A stretch of DNA of 9,987 bases from positions 1 to 9,987 of the forward strand of contig CAADVV010000171.1 of NCBI GenBank assembly GCA_900752535.1. Reading direction: 5' to 3'. Numbering within the stretch: the stretch's first letter is position 1; the number at the start of each line of letters is the position of its first letter. Both the position numbers and the translations under genes were made by a program. The notes below the pieces were generated by a model, which had not been told where the DNA came from, searched no databases, and saw only the letters and a program-made list of their open reading frames with translations. Source of the DNA: Bacteroidales bacterium (lineage in GTDB: Bacteria; Bacteroidota; Bacteroidia; Bacteroidales; Muribaculaceae). Shown here in pieces: positions 1-7,972 of the stretch.

Positions 1-121
1 ACGCAAATAAAACCGCTATTAATTTTATGATATTCAGCTGATTAAATTGTATTATCATCCAGTATTACCCCATTGCCTATTCGCTGAATAGTTACCACAA
101 TACCATCCAAAATATTTAATT

Positions 122-129
122 TTACTTTG
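122..129 (+). promoter_or_regulatory. Weak Bacteroides-type -7 box upstream of the FN3 surface protein
   Basis: TTACTTTG matches TAnnTTTG at all but the second position and is followed by CA, as often seen in this group. It lies 117 bases before the ATG at 247. No -33 TTTG is visible. If real, transcription would start after the TTG at 127, which supports the ATG at 247 as the true start. Confidence 0.35.
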
Positions 130-246
130 CATTTAGAGTGTACGTTGTTAAATTCTATTCCTTTTACCAACTGCTCTGCCTTCTTAGATAAACACAGTGC
201 CGAGATAACAATCGGTTATATTTTTACAAACCAACAATTTTCGTTT

Positions 247-3200
247 ATGAGACACAAGAACATCGTCACTTTCGCGACGACCTTGCTGATTGCCTCGACG
301 GGCCTTTTCAGCTGCCTGCCGACAGCAAAAGCCGAGAAAGCGGCTGTTCCGCAAGTGAGTGTATTGACAGGAACTCCAGTGGGACACAGTGCATTGAGAA
401 AGGTGATGCCGTCACAAAAGTCGACATCCATTCCAAAGACTCAGAACCTCAGGGAAAGTACTAAACCACTTCCGATGGCGCCTTCCGGCACCGTTTCTTC
501 CGGGATAGATCTGCGCGGCTGCAACCTTGCGGGTCTTAATGACAATAACATCTATAATATTCCTGTGACATCAGGCGGGTCATTCACAGCATTGGGAGAC
601 CTTTGGCATGTTATGTACTGCGGATATGACAACGGCAATGGAACATTCTATGGCGTCAACTTCACGAATATAATGGACATTTTCCTTGTCACTAATTATT
701 TCACATATGACTATAACGGACCGAACGGATGGTGGCCTTCACCCCAGATAAAGGTTGAACCGACTCATTCTTTCATCGCTACCGACCTGGCCTATGACAA
801 GACAAGCGACAAGGTCTACGGTTGCTTCTACACCGAAGACGCCACTGGTTATGAATGGGGAACTGTGGTGTATGACGGTGTCAACAGCAGTCGTGAAAAA
901 ATCTGCGACCTGACGATGCCGCTCTATGGTGTGGGTGTGGACGCCACCGGTCAGTATTATGCAGTGGCAGCTGACGGTTCGTTCAACAAGGTTGACAAGG
1001 CAACCGGCTCGCTGACTAAAATCGGAGACACCGGTCTGACCATTGACCGCGTCTGCTCAGGATGTTACAACGACACTGACGGCAACTTCCTGATGGCCTA
1101 TGCCAACAGCTCCGGTTCAGGTCTGGCAGCAATCGACCCGGCTACGGGCAAAGCTACGACCGTGACTACATTCGCCGACAATCAGCAGGTAACCTGCCTC
1201 CACATTGTCAGCGGCGCCCAGGCCGGTGGAATCCCCGCATCGCCTTATCTGACCGTGAGCTGTCCCGACGGCTCAATGAACGCCAATGTCGACCTCACAA
1301 TGCCTGCGGAATATGCTGACGGCAGCTCTGCATCAGGCCAGACTTTTGACTGGACAATCATGCTGAACGGTGTGACAAACTGCACAGGCAGCGCCGCAGC
1401 CGGTGAGACTGTCACACGCACGATTGCAGTGACAGACGCCGGCGAGAACACATTCTCGGCATTCGTCTCGAATAGTGAAGGCTCCTCGGAAATCGCTCTC
1501 ACAAAATGTTTCATCGGCAAAGGCGCACCTGAAACGCCTCAGAATGTGACACTCAGCGTCAGCGGTCAGACAGCCACACTGACATGGGACCCCGTGACCA
1601 CATCCTCTGACGGCGGCTATCTCAACCCCGCCGATGTGACCTACACCGTGTATGACTCAGCCGGAAACATTCTGGCCGAAGGCCTCCAGAGCTGCACATG
1701 GACACAGTCGCTCGCCGGGTTGAATGAGTTCTCCTACCTGACGTATGTTGTCCGCGCCTTCAACGGTGATATACCATCGATGCCGTCAATGTCAAACGGT
1801 GTAAATTTCGGCGCTCTCGAGGCTCCGCTGTTCATGGATATGTCAGTTTCGGAGAATTTTGAGAAGCACAAAGTCTTCGACTCAAACAACGACAAGCATA
1901 CCTGGATGTATCGAAACGGCAGGAGCTACTATGAATTCAGCATCATCAACAAGGCCGATGACTGGCTCATCTCGCCGCGCATCTCACTGAAAGCCGACAA
2001 ATATTATCTGCTACGCACCGTCATGTCAACAAGCTATGACGGCAATCCCGAATATGTGGAAATCAAGATGGGCAATGAGCCAACTGTCGAAGCCATGACC
2101 ACTACTGTGGCCGAAAACTACGCAATCGGATTTGAAGACAGTGAGAATCTGAGTGTGATTCACCCGTCGGCCGACGGGTTCTACTCAATCGGTTATCATG
2201 CCGTATCAGATGCAAGCGACAATTTCATTTATATCAAATCTTATGCAATCGCCACACCGATGACCGAGGACGCTCCCTCAGCAGCCCAGAACATCGTTGT
2301 CAGCGATGACCCGACAGCTAAGCTCAGAGCGCAAATCAGCTTCACCGCCCCCGACGTCGCGGTCAGCGGAAAAGCACTTTCAGGCACTCTGAAAGCCCGC
2401 ATCACCCGCGATGACAAACTGGTTGAGGAAATCGACTGCGCTCCCGGCTCTGAAAACACAGTATTTGACACTACTCTCCCCGAAATCGGCACATACACCT
2501 ACACTGTGACCGTCTTCAGCGCCACAGGTGAGGAAGGCGTCCCGGCAAGAGGCAAAGGATATGTCGGTCCACACACTCCCATGTCGCCATCTAACGTGAC
2601 ACTTCGTCAGCTGAATGAGTCGAGTGTGGAACTGAAGTGGGAACCCGTGTCAAAAGACATTCTCGGCAATGAAATACTGCCCACACAGATGGCATACGAC
2701 ATCTACATGCAGCAGAGCGACGGCGAAGACCTGGTTTCAATCGTCAAAGTCAACGACGAGCCAGTCACCCATACATCATTTGTCATCGACCAGCTTGAGA
2801 TTCCGTCTGAACAGCAGTTCTTATACGTTGCTGTAAAAGCCGTCACCCGCGGTCTGGAAAGCGATATGGCATATGGCTACGGACTCATTGGCGACGCCTA
2901 CAACATGCCCGTCATCTACACCTCCCAGGCATCTATCTACGAGCATTTCATGGCATATTCGGGCGAAGGTTATCCCGCATGGGTTAGCTCAGACCGCTAT
3001 AAGGTTCCCGGACAGGATGGTGATAATGAATTCCTGATAACGCTCAACGACATTCTGACCGATGTGACGATTCAAAGCGGTAATGTGAAACTCTCAAACG
3101 AAAATCCCGCACTTATATTCTATATCTGGAAACTTCCCAATTCGACAGTCGAAGGCATGGAGGTTGAAGATGAGAACGAGTCTGAAGTTTATGTGGTCGA

Positions 3201-4758
3201 CGGTCACGACACCAAACTTATTGCCCACATATCTAACAAGAATCTCAAGTCAAACCAGTGGAACAAGATATGTCTCAGCCTCGCCGATTACAGCGGGAAA
3301 GTCGTGAGCGTCAAAATCCGTGCCCTCTGCAAGACATATGGCGAGAATCTTTATGACAATATCCGCATCTGTGAAAACCTACCCTGCGACCTCAGCTCAA
3401 GCATCTCGGCGCCTGAGGAAGCATTTACAGGCGACCCGTTTAATATTAGCGTGGATGTCCTCAACAACGGCTCGGAAGACGTCGACAGCTACAAGGTCGA
3501 GTTGCTCCGCGACGGCGTTCTGGCCGAAGTCAAAGAGATATCCGAGCGCCTCGTCCAGGGGGGCGGATCAACCGTAACATTCACACAGCAGTTGACTCTC
3601 AACGACGGTGACGCTGTTGAATATAACGCTCACGTGGTAGCAGAAAAAGACGGTGACAAATCCAACGACATGAGCTCGACCGTACGCGTGCGCCGTCTCA
3701 AATCAGCCTATCCCGCTCCCACGGGGCTGCACGGAGAATCTGTAAACGGCGACAATGAGCTGGCATGGGACGATGTTGACATTTCTGACGGATTCATGAT
3801 GTCGATGCTCGAGGATATGGAAAGCGCCGACTCATGGGCCGACGCATTAACCGACTGGACTTTCATCGATGTCGACCAGGGTGACAGCGGCGGTTTCCAG
3901 GGCGTACCTATCCCCAACCATCCGCAACATTCGCAGTATTCATTTTTTGTTTTCGACTTCAAGGAACTCAGCAATTCGGAATATGTTGTCAGCCAGAATA
4001 TGCGACCCTACAGCGGTGACAAATATCTCGCCACAATGTACAGAATCGACGGAGGTCAGATTGACGACTGGGCAATCTCGCCGAAACTGACGGGACACAG
4101 CCAGACCATCACTTTATGGGCGCGCAGTTACTCATCTGACTATCCTGAAACGCTCGAAGTCTGGTACTCGCTCAAAGACTCCACAAACCCCGAAGATTTT
4201 GTGAAACTCGAGGATTTCGAAGGCGAAGACCTACCGGCGGTCTGGCAGAAGTATTATGCAACACTGCCTGAAGGCGCAGTCCGTTTCGCACTCCGCAGTT
4301 GTGCCACCAACTCGTTCATGCTGATGGTTGATGACATCTCCTATCAGAAAATAAACACCACACTCAAACTGATCCTTCAGGGCTTCAACGTCTACTGTGA
4401 CGGACAACTCGTGACCGAAGCCCCAGTATCGGCCCTGTCATATGTCCATAAGGGCGCAGGTACACAGAAACACACATATAATGTCACGGCAGTCTACAAT
4501 TACGGCGAGTCAGAATATTCTGAACCGGTTGAAGTAGATCCCTCCAACGCGCTCTGCGACATCACGGCTTCATCGGCCGTAGTGAGCGTCAATGACCGCG
4601 TTATCAGCGTGGCTGGTGCCGGCGACCGTTATGTCACTGTCATGCGCGCAGACGGCGTAATGCTACATCACGTCAGCGGTGACACATCGTTCGCTGTCAC
4701 TCCAGGCGTCTATGTTGTGACCGTCGGCAGTCACGCCGTAAAAGTGAGTGTTAAATAA
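247..4758 (+). CDS. Secreted multidomain FN3 / choice-of-anchor-J surface protein with T9SS-type C-terminal domain
   Basis: A 1503-residue exported protein of unknown exact role, probably a surface adhesin or carbohydrate/protein-binding protein. The start is taken at the ATG at 247 because a signal peptide follows directly (basic MRHK, hydrophobic stretch, AKA before E30). The frame stays open upstream to a TTG at 127, but that stretch lacks secretion features. A Cys at 23 (LFSC) is a poor lipobox. Approximate domains: beta-propeller-like repeats 85-325 (YDKTSDKVYG, VDKATGSLTKIG, IDPATGKATTV); Ig-like 330-425; FN3 428-522; beta-sandwich with DDWLISP at 571-577; FN3 676-775; FN3 779-882; jelly-roll-like 887-1045; CARDB-like 1046-1152; an FN3 interrupted by a choice-of-anchor-J/cleaved-adhesin sandwich (EDMES at 1189, DDWAISP at 1273) and resuming at GFNVY 1379; sorting-type tail 1439-1503 ending GVYVVTV...KVSVK. 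The modules recall gingipain/HagA adhesin regions without a protease. Confident of secretion and module types, not of ligand. Confidence 0.85.
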   Translation: MRHKNIVTFATTLLIASTGLFSCLPTAKAEKAAVPQVSVLTGTPVGHSALRKVMPSQKSTSIPKTQNLRESTKPLPMAPSGTVSSGIDLRGCNLAGLNDNNIYNIPVTSGGSFTALGDLWHVMYCGYDNGNGTFYGVNFTNIMDIFLVTNYFTYDYNGPNGWWPSPQIKVEPTHSFIATDLAYDKTSDKVYGCFYTEDATGYEWGTVVYDGVNSSREKICDLTMPLYGVGVDATGQYYAVAADGSFNKVDKATGSLTKIGDTGLTIDRVCSGCYNDTDGNFLMAYANSSGSGLAAIDPATGKATTVTTFADNQQVTCLHIVSGAQAGGIPASPYLTVSCPDGSMNANVDLTMPAEYADGSSASGQTFDWTIMLNGVTNCTGSAAAGETVTRTIAVTDAGENTFSAFVSNSEGSSEIALTKCFIGKGAPETPQNVTLSVSGQTATLTWDPVTTSSDGGYLNPADVTYTVYDSAGNILAEGLQSCTWTQSLAGLNEFSYLTYVVRAFNGDIPSMPSMSNGVNFGALEAPLFMDMSVSENFEKHKVFDSNNDKHTWMYRNGRSYYEFSIINKADDWLISPRISLKADKYYLLRTVMSTSYDGNPEYVEIKMGNEPTVEAMTTTVAENYAIGFEDSENLSVIHPSADGFYSIGYHAVSDASDNFIYIKSYAIATPMTEDAPSAAQNIVVSDDPTAKLRAQISFTAPDVAVSGKALSGTLKARITRDDKLVEEIDCAPGSENTVFDTTLPEIGTYTYTVTVFSATGEEGVPARGKGYVGPHTPMSPSNVTLRQLNESSVELKWEPVSKDILGNEILPTQMAYDIYMQQSDGEDLVSIVKVNDEPVTHTSFVIDQLEIPSEQQFLYVAVKAVTRGLESDMAYGYGLIGDAYNMPVIYTSQASIYEHFMAYSGEGYPAWVSSDRYKVPGQDGDNEFLITLNDILTDVTIQSGNVKLSNENPALIFYIWKLPNSTVEGMEVEDENESEVYVVDGHDTKLIAHISNKNLKSNQWNKICLSLADYSGKVVSVKIRALCKTYGENLYDNIRICENLPCDLSSSISAPEEAFTGDPFNISVDVLNNGSEDVDSYKVELLRDGVLAEVKEISERLVQGGGSTVTFTQQLTLNDGDAVEYNAHVVAEKDGDKSNDMSSTVRVRRLKSAYPAPTGLHGESVNGDNELAWDDVDISDGFMMSMLEDMESADSWADALTDWTFIDVDQGDSGGFQGVPIPNHPQHSQYSFFVFDFKELSNSEYVVSQNMRPYSGDKYLATMYRIDGGQIDDWAISPKLTGHSQTITLWARSYSSDYPETLEVWYSLKDSTNPEDFVKLEDFEGEDLPAVWQKYYATLPEGAVRFALRSCATNSFMLMVDDISYQKINTTLKLILQGFNVYCDGQLVTEAPVSALSYVHKGAGTQKHTYNVTAVYNYGESEYSEPVEVDPSNALCDITASSAVVSVNDRVISVAGAGDRYVTVMRADGVMLHHVSGDTSFAVTPGVYVVTVGSHAVKVSVK

Positions 4759-4774
4759 CCGGAATTGAGAATCG

Positions 4775-4812
4775 GCCGGCGGTCATTTGATCTGAATTCA
4801 ATGATCGCCGGC
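4775..4812 (+). terminator. 13-bp GC-rich hairpin between the FN3 protein and the Omp28-like gene
   Basis: Positions 4775-4787 pair with 4800-4812 (GCCGGCGGTCATT against AATGATCGCCGGC, one G-T pair), leaving a 12-nt loop. The stem begins 16 bases after the upstream stop and ends 17 bases before the next ATG. Only a short TATTT follows, so it is a weak intrinsic terminator at best. It may act as an attenuator or an mRNA-stabilising 3' hairpin that sets unequal levels of the two proteins. Confidence 0.55.
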
Positions 4813-4829
4813 GTATTTACAATAATGCA

Positions 4830-6722
4830 ATGAAACTATTCAATCATAAACCATTTTTCAGAGCCGGTCTGGCGGCAACCGTCATGCTATCCACAGTCGC
4901 GGCCGCCTATGCATCGCCGTCCATGGATTTCGCATATGCTGAGGCTAATAACGGCACAAACTTTTTCGGGCTTTCAAACACGCTGGGAGACTTTACAGCA
5001 AGCTTTTGTGCTACGAAATTCGACGCCAAGGACCTTACTCCGTTTGTCGGCAACCGTATCAGTCACCTGACGGTCTATTCTCCTACCAACGAGATAACCA
5101 ATGAACAGCCCGATATAGAGCTTTTCATCTATGTGGATGATATTTCCGGAAATCCCGACTACTCCCAGAAAGCGAGAATATCGCGCACACAAAAGACATC
5201 CAATCTTATCAAACTTGACTCACCGATGGAAATCGAGGCCGGGAAAAGCTACTACGTCGGCTATAGGCTCGAGGTTCCGTCTCTGCCGTTCTATTATATC
5301 CCCGTCGACCTGATTTCAGCCGCCCCCGAAAGATGCATTTCGGCAGTCATACATACCGACGGATACCCAGATGCATGGGATTTCATCGGTGATGAATACG
5401 GCTCACTATGCATAGGTCTGACAATCACCGGTGACAAACTGCCAGACAACTGGGCAGCCATAACGTCGGCGTCCTACCCGTCTTATATCGCTCCATCAGC
5501 CACCGGGAGTTTTGAACTGACGGTGGAAAACAAAGGCATCAGTCCGATAGAATCCGTCACTGTCAGCTCAAAGTGTTCTGACGGCAGCTCTCCCGAACTT
5601 ACCGGTTTTCCTGAAAAACCGATATCCGTCGGCGAATCCGCAACAGTCAAATTTGAAGGGCTGAAATTCAACGCCGAAGGTTATTATGAAATTACCTCGG
5701 TCATAACCAAAGTCAATGGCAAGCAGGCCCGCGACAACGCTTCGGTCTCCGGTTCCGTCATGGTTTACAATGGCGGTTATCAGCGCCAAATGGTGGTTGA
5801 AGAGGCCGGTGGCGCATGGTGCCAGTGGTGTCCGGCGGGCATAGTGATGATGGATAATATCCGCAAAAACTATCCGGAGAATTTCAATCTCATATCCGTG
5901 CATCAGGGTGATGATCTTGACCTGCCGGCATATTATCCTTTTCTGAAGAAGTATTTCACAGACTTTCCGGCATCAATATTCAACCGAGTCGTCAAATATA
6001 ATCCGGCGCTTGGACATTCAGAGGAATATACCCGGGAATTCGTAAAGAGCCTCTATGACCATTATATGTCATACCCCGCAGTCGGCAAGGTTGACTTCTC
6101 TTTCAAACCGACTCCTGACGGTAAGACAATCAAGGTTTCAGCCGAAGCAGAGTTTGCGCTTGACCTCGACAGACAATATCTGCTCTCATTCGTGCTGACA
6201 GAAGATAATGTCGGTCCATACACCCAGGCCAATGCATATCACACCGGTGACTACGGCGTGATGGGAGGATGGGAAAATCTTGACTCTTATACATCATGCG
6301 TCTATAACGATGTCCCGAAAGATATTGTCGGATTTCCCGGAATCGAAGGCTCTCTGCCCTCAAGTGTCAGAAAAGGACAGAAATATGCCTATAGCTGTAA
6401 TCTCTCGCTTTCAAGAGTCACGGGAGGGAACTGGAGAGTGATAGCCATGCTGACTGACGCCGCCACCGGCGAGATTGTCAATTCGTCGCAGGTTCTGTCA
6501 GATACCTATAAGTCATCAATCAATGACGCAATCGACGACGGACAGGACAATGACGTGCGTATCAGCGTCTCTAATGGCGTGCTGTCAGTAGAGGGAGCCA
6601 ATGAGGTTGCCGTTTACTCAGCCGGTGGACAGCTTGTCTCGACATCGCCGGTCGTCAACCTCCCGCGCGGACTTTATATCGTACATGCAGGCAATTACGT
6701 TCATAAGGTGGTGATGAAATAA
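4830..6722 (+). CDS. Omp28-related secreted/outer-membrane protein with CxxC motif and T9SS-type C-terminal domain
   Basis: A 630-residue exported protein. The ATG start is followed by a clear signal peptide (basic start, hydrophobic core, AYA cleavage after residue 28). Residues ~30-205 form a beta-rich N-terminal domain. Residues ~210-310 look like a CARDB/Ig fold (SFELTVENKG motif). Residues ~317-570 match the Omp28 family: a thioredoxin-like opening VVEEAGGAWCQWCPAGI with Cys331 and Cys334, then LTEDNVGPYTQ, MGGWEN and a YNDVPKDIVG...GSLP block. The C-terminus (from ~575) is a T9SS type-A-like sorting domain ending PRGLYIVHAG...HKVVMK. Omp28 was first described in Porphyromonas gingivalis as a surface protein. 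The CxxC suggests, but does not prove, a redox or metal-binding activity. The gene lies 71 bp downstream of the FN3 protein on the same strand, with a hairpin between them, so co-transcription with attenuation is possible. The two C-terminal tails are related. Confidence 0.87.
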   Translation: MKLFNHKPFFRAGLAATVMLSTVAAAYASPSMDFAYAEANNGTNFFGLSNTLGDFTASFCATKFDAKDLTPFVGNRISHLTVYSPTNEITNEQPDIELFIYVDDISGNPDYSQKARISRTQKTSNLIKLDSPMEIEAGKSYYVGYRLEVPSLPFYYIPVDLISAAPERCISAVIHTDGYPDAWDFIGDEYGSLCIGLTITGDKLPDNWAAITSASYPSYIAPSATGSFELTVENKGISPIESVTVSSKCSDGSSPELTGFPEKPISVGESATVKFEGLKFNAEGYYEITSVITKVNGKQARDNASVSGSVMVYNGGYQRQMVVEEAGGAWCQWCPAGIVMMDNIRKNYPENFNLISVHQGDDLDLPAYYPFLKKYFTDFPASIFNRVVKYNPALGHSEEYTREFVKSLYDHYMSYPAVGKVDFSFKPTPDGKTIKVSAEAEFALDLDRQYLLSFVLTEDNVGPYTQANAYHTGDYGVMGGWENLDSYTSCVYNDVPKDIVGFPGIEGSLPSSVRKGQKYAYSCNLSLSRVTGGNWRVIAMLTDAATGEIVNSSQVLSDTYKSSINDAIDDGQDNDVRISVSNGVLSVEGANEVAVYSAGGQLVSTSPVVNLPRGLYIVHAGNYVHKVVMK

Positions 6723-6754
6723 AATCCCTTCCGACTTATTTTGAATCAATCTTT

Positions 6755-6805
6755 AATCCCATTGCCAGACTTTTGCCGGGCAATGGGATTCCTGTAATAC
6801 TTTTA
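6755..6805 (+). terminator. Rho-independent terminator after the Omp28-like gene
   Basis: A perfect 12-bp stem, AATCCCATTGCC (6755-6766) with GGCAATGGGATT (6779-6790), closes a 12-nt loop. A T-rich stretch (ACTTTTATT) follows at about 6799-6807. It begins 32 bases after the stop codon and separates the surface-protein block from the beta-lactamase gene. Confidence 0.8.
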
Positions 6806-6861
6806 TTCTGATTTACGGTCACGGGTGAAATTGATTAAATCTATGTTTCTAAATTATTCGT

Positions 6862-6869
6862 TACCTTTG
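6862..6869 (+). promoter_or_regulatory. Bacteroides-type -7 promoter box upstream of the beta-lactamase gene
   Basis: TACCTTTG matches the Bacteroides -7 consensus TAnnTTTG exactly. It lies downstream of the preceding terminator and 92 bases before the ATG at 6962, which implies an 80-90 nt leader. No convincing -33 TTTG is seen at the usual 19-21 bp spacing. The box overlaps the 8-bp palindrome TTTGCAAA (6866-6873). This is the likely constitutive promoter for the beta-lactamase and possibly for the regulator behind it. Confidence 0.6.
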
Positions 6870-6961
6870 CAAATGGATTGGCTAAGGTCGGTCAAGGCCC
6901 ATAAAAAAGCGTTATACCTAAATAACCTCATACTTAGACTGCAAATAACTCCAACGATAAT

Positions 6962-7873
6962 ATGAGATTTCAACCGTTTGCCATTATAACGGCGTGTCTG
7001 CTATGCTGTCTCGCGTGTAAGAATAATCAGCAGACTGGAAAAACTTCACTCAAAGACGATTTGTATGCACTGGTCGACACCGTCCCCGGCACAGTCGGCA
7101 TCGCGTTTATCAGTAACGACGATACTGTCACAATAAACAATGGAGTTAACTATCCGATGATGAGCGTGTTTAAGCTCCATCAGGCTCTGGCTGTCGCCTC
7201 TGCTGTTGAAAAACATGGAAATACGCTCGACACTATGCTGTTTATACACCGCGAGGAACTCGATCCGCATACCTGGAGCCCCATGTTAAAGAAATACACT
7301 GCCGGAGATTTCAGTATCACAGTCGGTGAATTGTTAGGATATGCCATCACCGCGAGTGATAATAACGCAAGCAATCTTCTGTTCAAGCATATCATATCTC
7401 CGCGAGAAACAAATGACTTCATTAAGTCCGTAGCAAGAGACACCACTTTCCGGATTTGCTATTCAGAATCAGAGATGAAGGCTGACCACAAATTAAGCTG
7501 TCTCAACTACACATCTCCTCTATCCGCCGGATTGCTGATACGTCAGGTATTTGAGGAGTCGTTAGTTGGTAAAAGCAGTCAGGATTCTATAATGCACCAT
7601 CTTTCAGCAGTCACAACCGGACAAGACAGACTCGGAGCGGCCGCGGATGATTCAGTGATGTTCGCGCACAAAACCGGTAGCGGCTATCGAAATGAGGCCG
7701 GAGAACTTATGGCTCATAACGATGTCGGATACTTTCGATTTAAAGATGGCCGCAGTTATAGTCTTGCAGTATTTATCAGCAATTTCAGAGGAAGCGAGGA
7801 AAAAGCCTCGCAAGTGATAGCGGGCATATCGAAATGCGTCTACCGGCATTTCAAGGAGAGCACAGTCAGATAG
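6962..7873 (+). CDS. bla: Class A beta-lactamase (subclass A2-like), probable lipoprotein
   Basis: A 303-residue serine beta-lactamase that would hydrolyse beta-lactams in the periplasm. All catalytic motifs are in order: SVFK with the nucleophile Ser68 and Lys71; SDN at 132-134; an omega-loop Glu at 169 in YSESEMKADHK, which aligns with the NEAQMHAD of PER enzymes; and KTGSG from 237. The TWSP near residue 105 and the LNYTSP after the omega loop fit the Bacteroidota A2 branch (CfxA, CepA, CblA, PER), as does the length of about 300 residues. The N-terminus is hydrophobic and Cys-rich, with Cys19 (LAC followed by KNN) the likely lipidation site, although Cys at -3 makes the lipobox non-canonical. 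The residue before Ser68 is Met, so the Cys69 typical of class A carbapenemases is absent. A promoter box lies about 95 bp upstream. I do not recognise it as a named allele, and its spectrum cannot be read from sequence alone. The symbol is generic. Confidence 0.93.
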   Translation: MRFQPFAIITACLLCCLACKNNQQTGKTSLKDDLYALVDTVPGTVGIAFISNDDTVTINNGVNYPMMSVFKLHQALAVASAVEKHGNTLDTMLFIHREELDPHTWSPMLKKYTAGDFSITVGELLGYAITASDNNASNLLFKHIISPRETNDFIKSVARDTTFRICYSESEMKADHKLSCLNYTSPLSAGLLIRQVFEESLVGKSSQDSIMHHLSAVTTGQDRLGAAADDSVMFAHKTGSGYRNEAGELMAHNDVGYFRFKDGRSYSLAVFISNFRGSEEKASQVIAGISKCVYRHFKESTVR

Positions 7874-7972
7874 GATTGCTTTCAACACCGCCTATACACC
7901 ACAAACAGACAAAAGAATCTGATTAAGAGTCATATGCTTCTGCAATTTCCCGCATTTCTTAGATTTAGATTG

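Noticed and set aside
44..214. Minus-strand open stretch of about 57 codons ending ...GNGVILDDNTI before TAA
   Set aside because: It has no ATG, overlaps the upstream region of the FN3 gene, resembles no family I recognise, and its length is within chance for AT-rich DNA. A fossil gene end cannot be excluded.
127..246. N-terminal extension of the FN3 protein from a TTG codon
   Set aside because: The extension has no secretion features and would bury the clear signal peptide that begins at the ATG at 247. The candidate promoter box overlaps the TTG.
3708..4090. Several open frames on both strands inside the FN3 gene
   Set aside because: They are shadows of the real gene: low-complexity, rich in Ser/Arg/Thr, with no domain motifs.
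7934..7972. Earlier ATG for the TPR regulator
   Set aside because: It adds MLLQFPAFLRFRL ahead of a signal that already begins well at 7973. The start at 7973 gives a standard lipoprotein-like leader.
7874..7972. Possible promoter for the regulator (TAGATTTA at about 7961-7968)
   Set aside because: It mismatches the TAnnTTTG consensus at the last base and sits almost on the ATG, leaving no leader. Co-transcription from the lactamase promoter is at least as likely.
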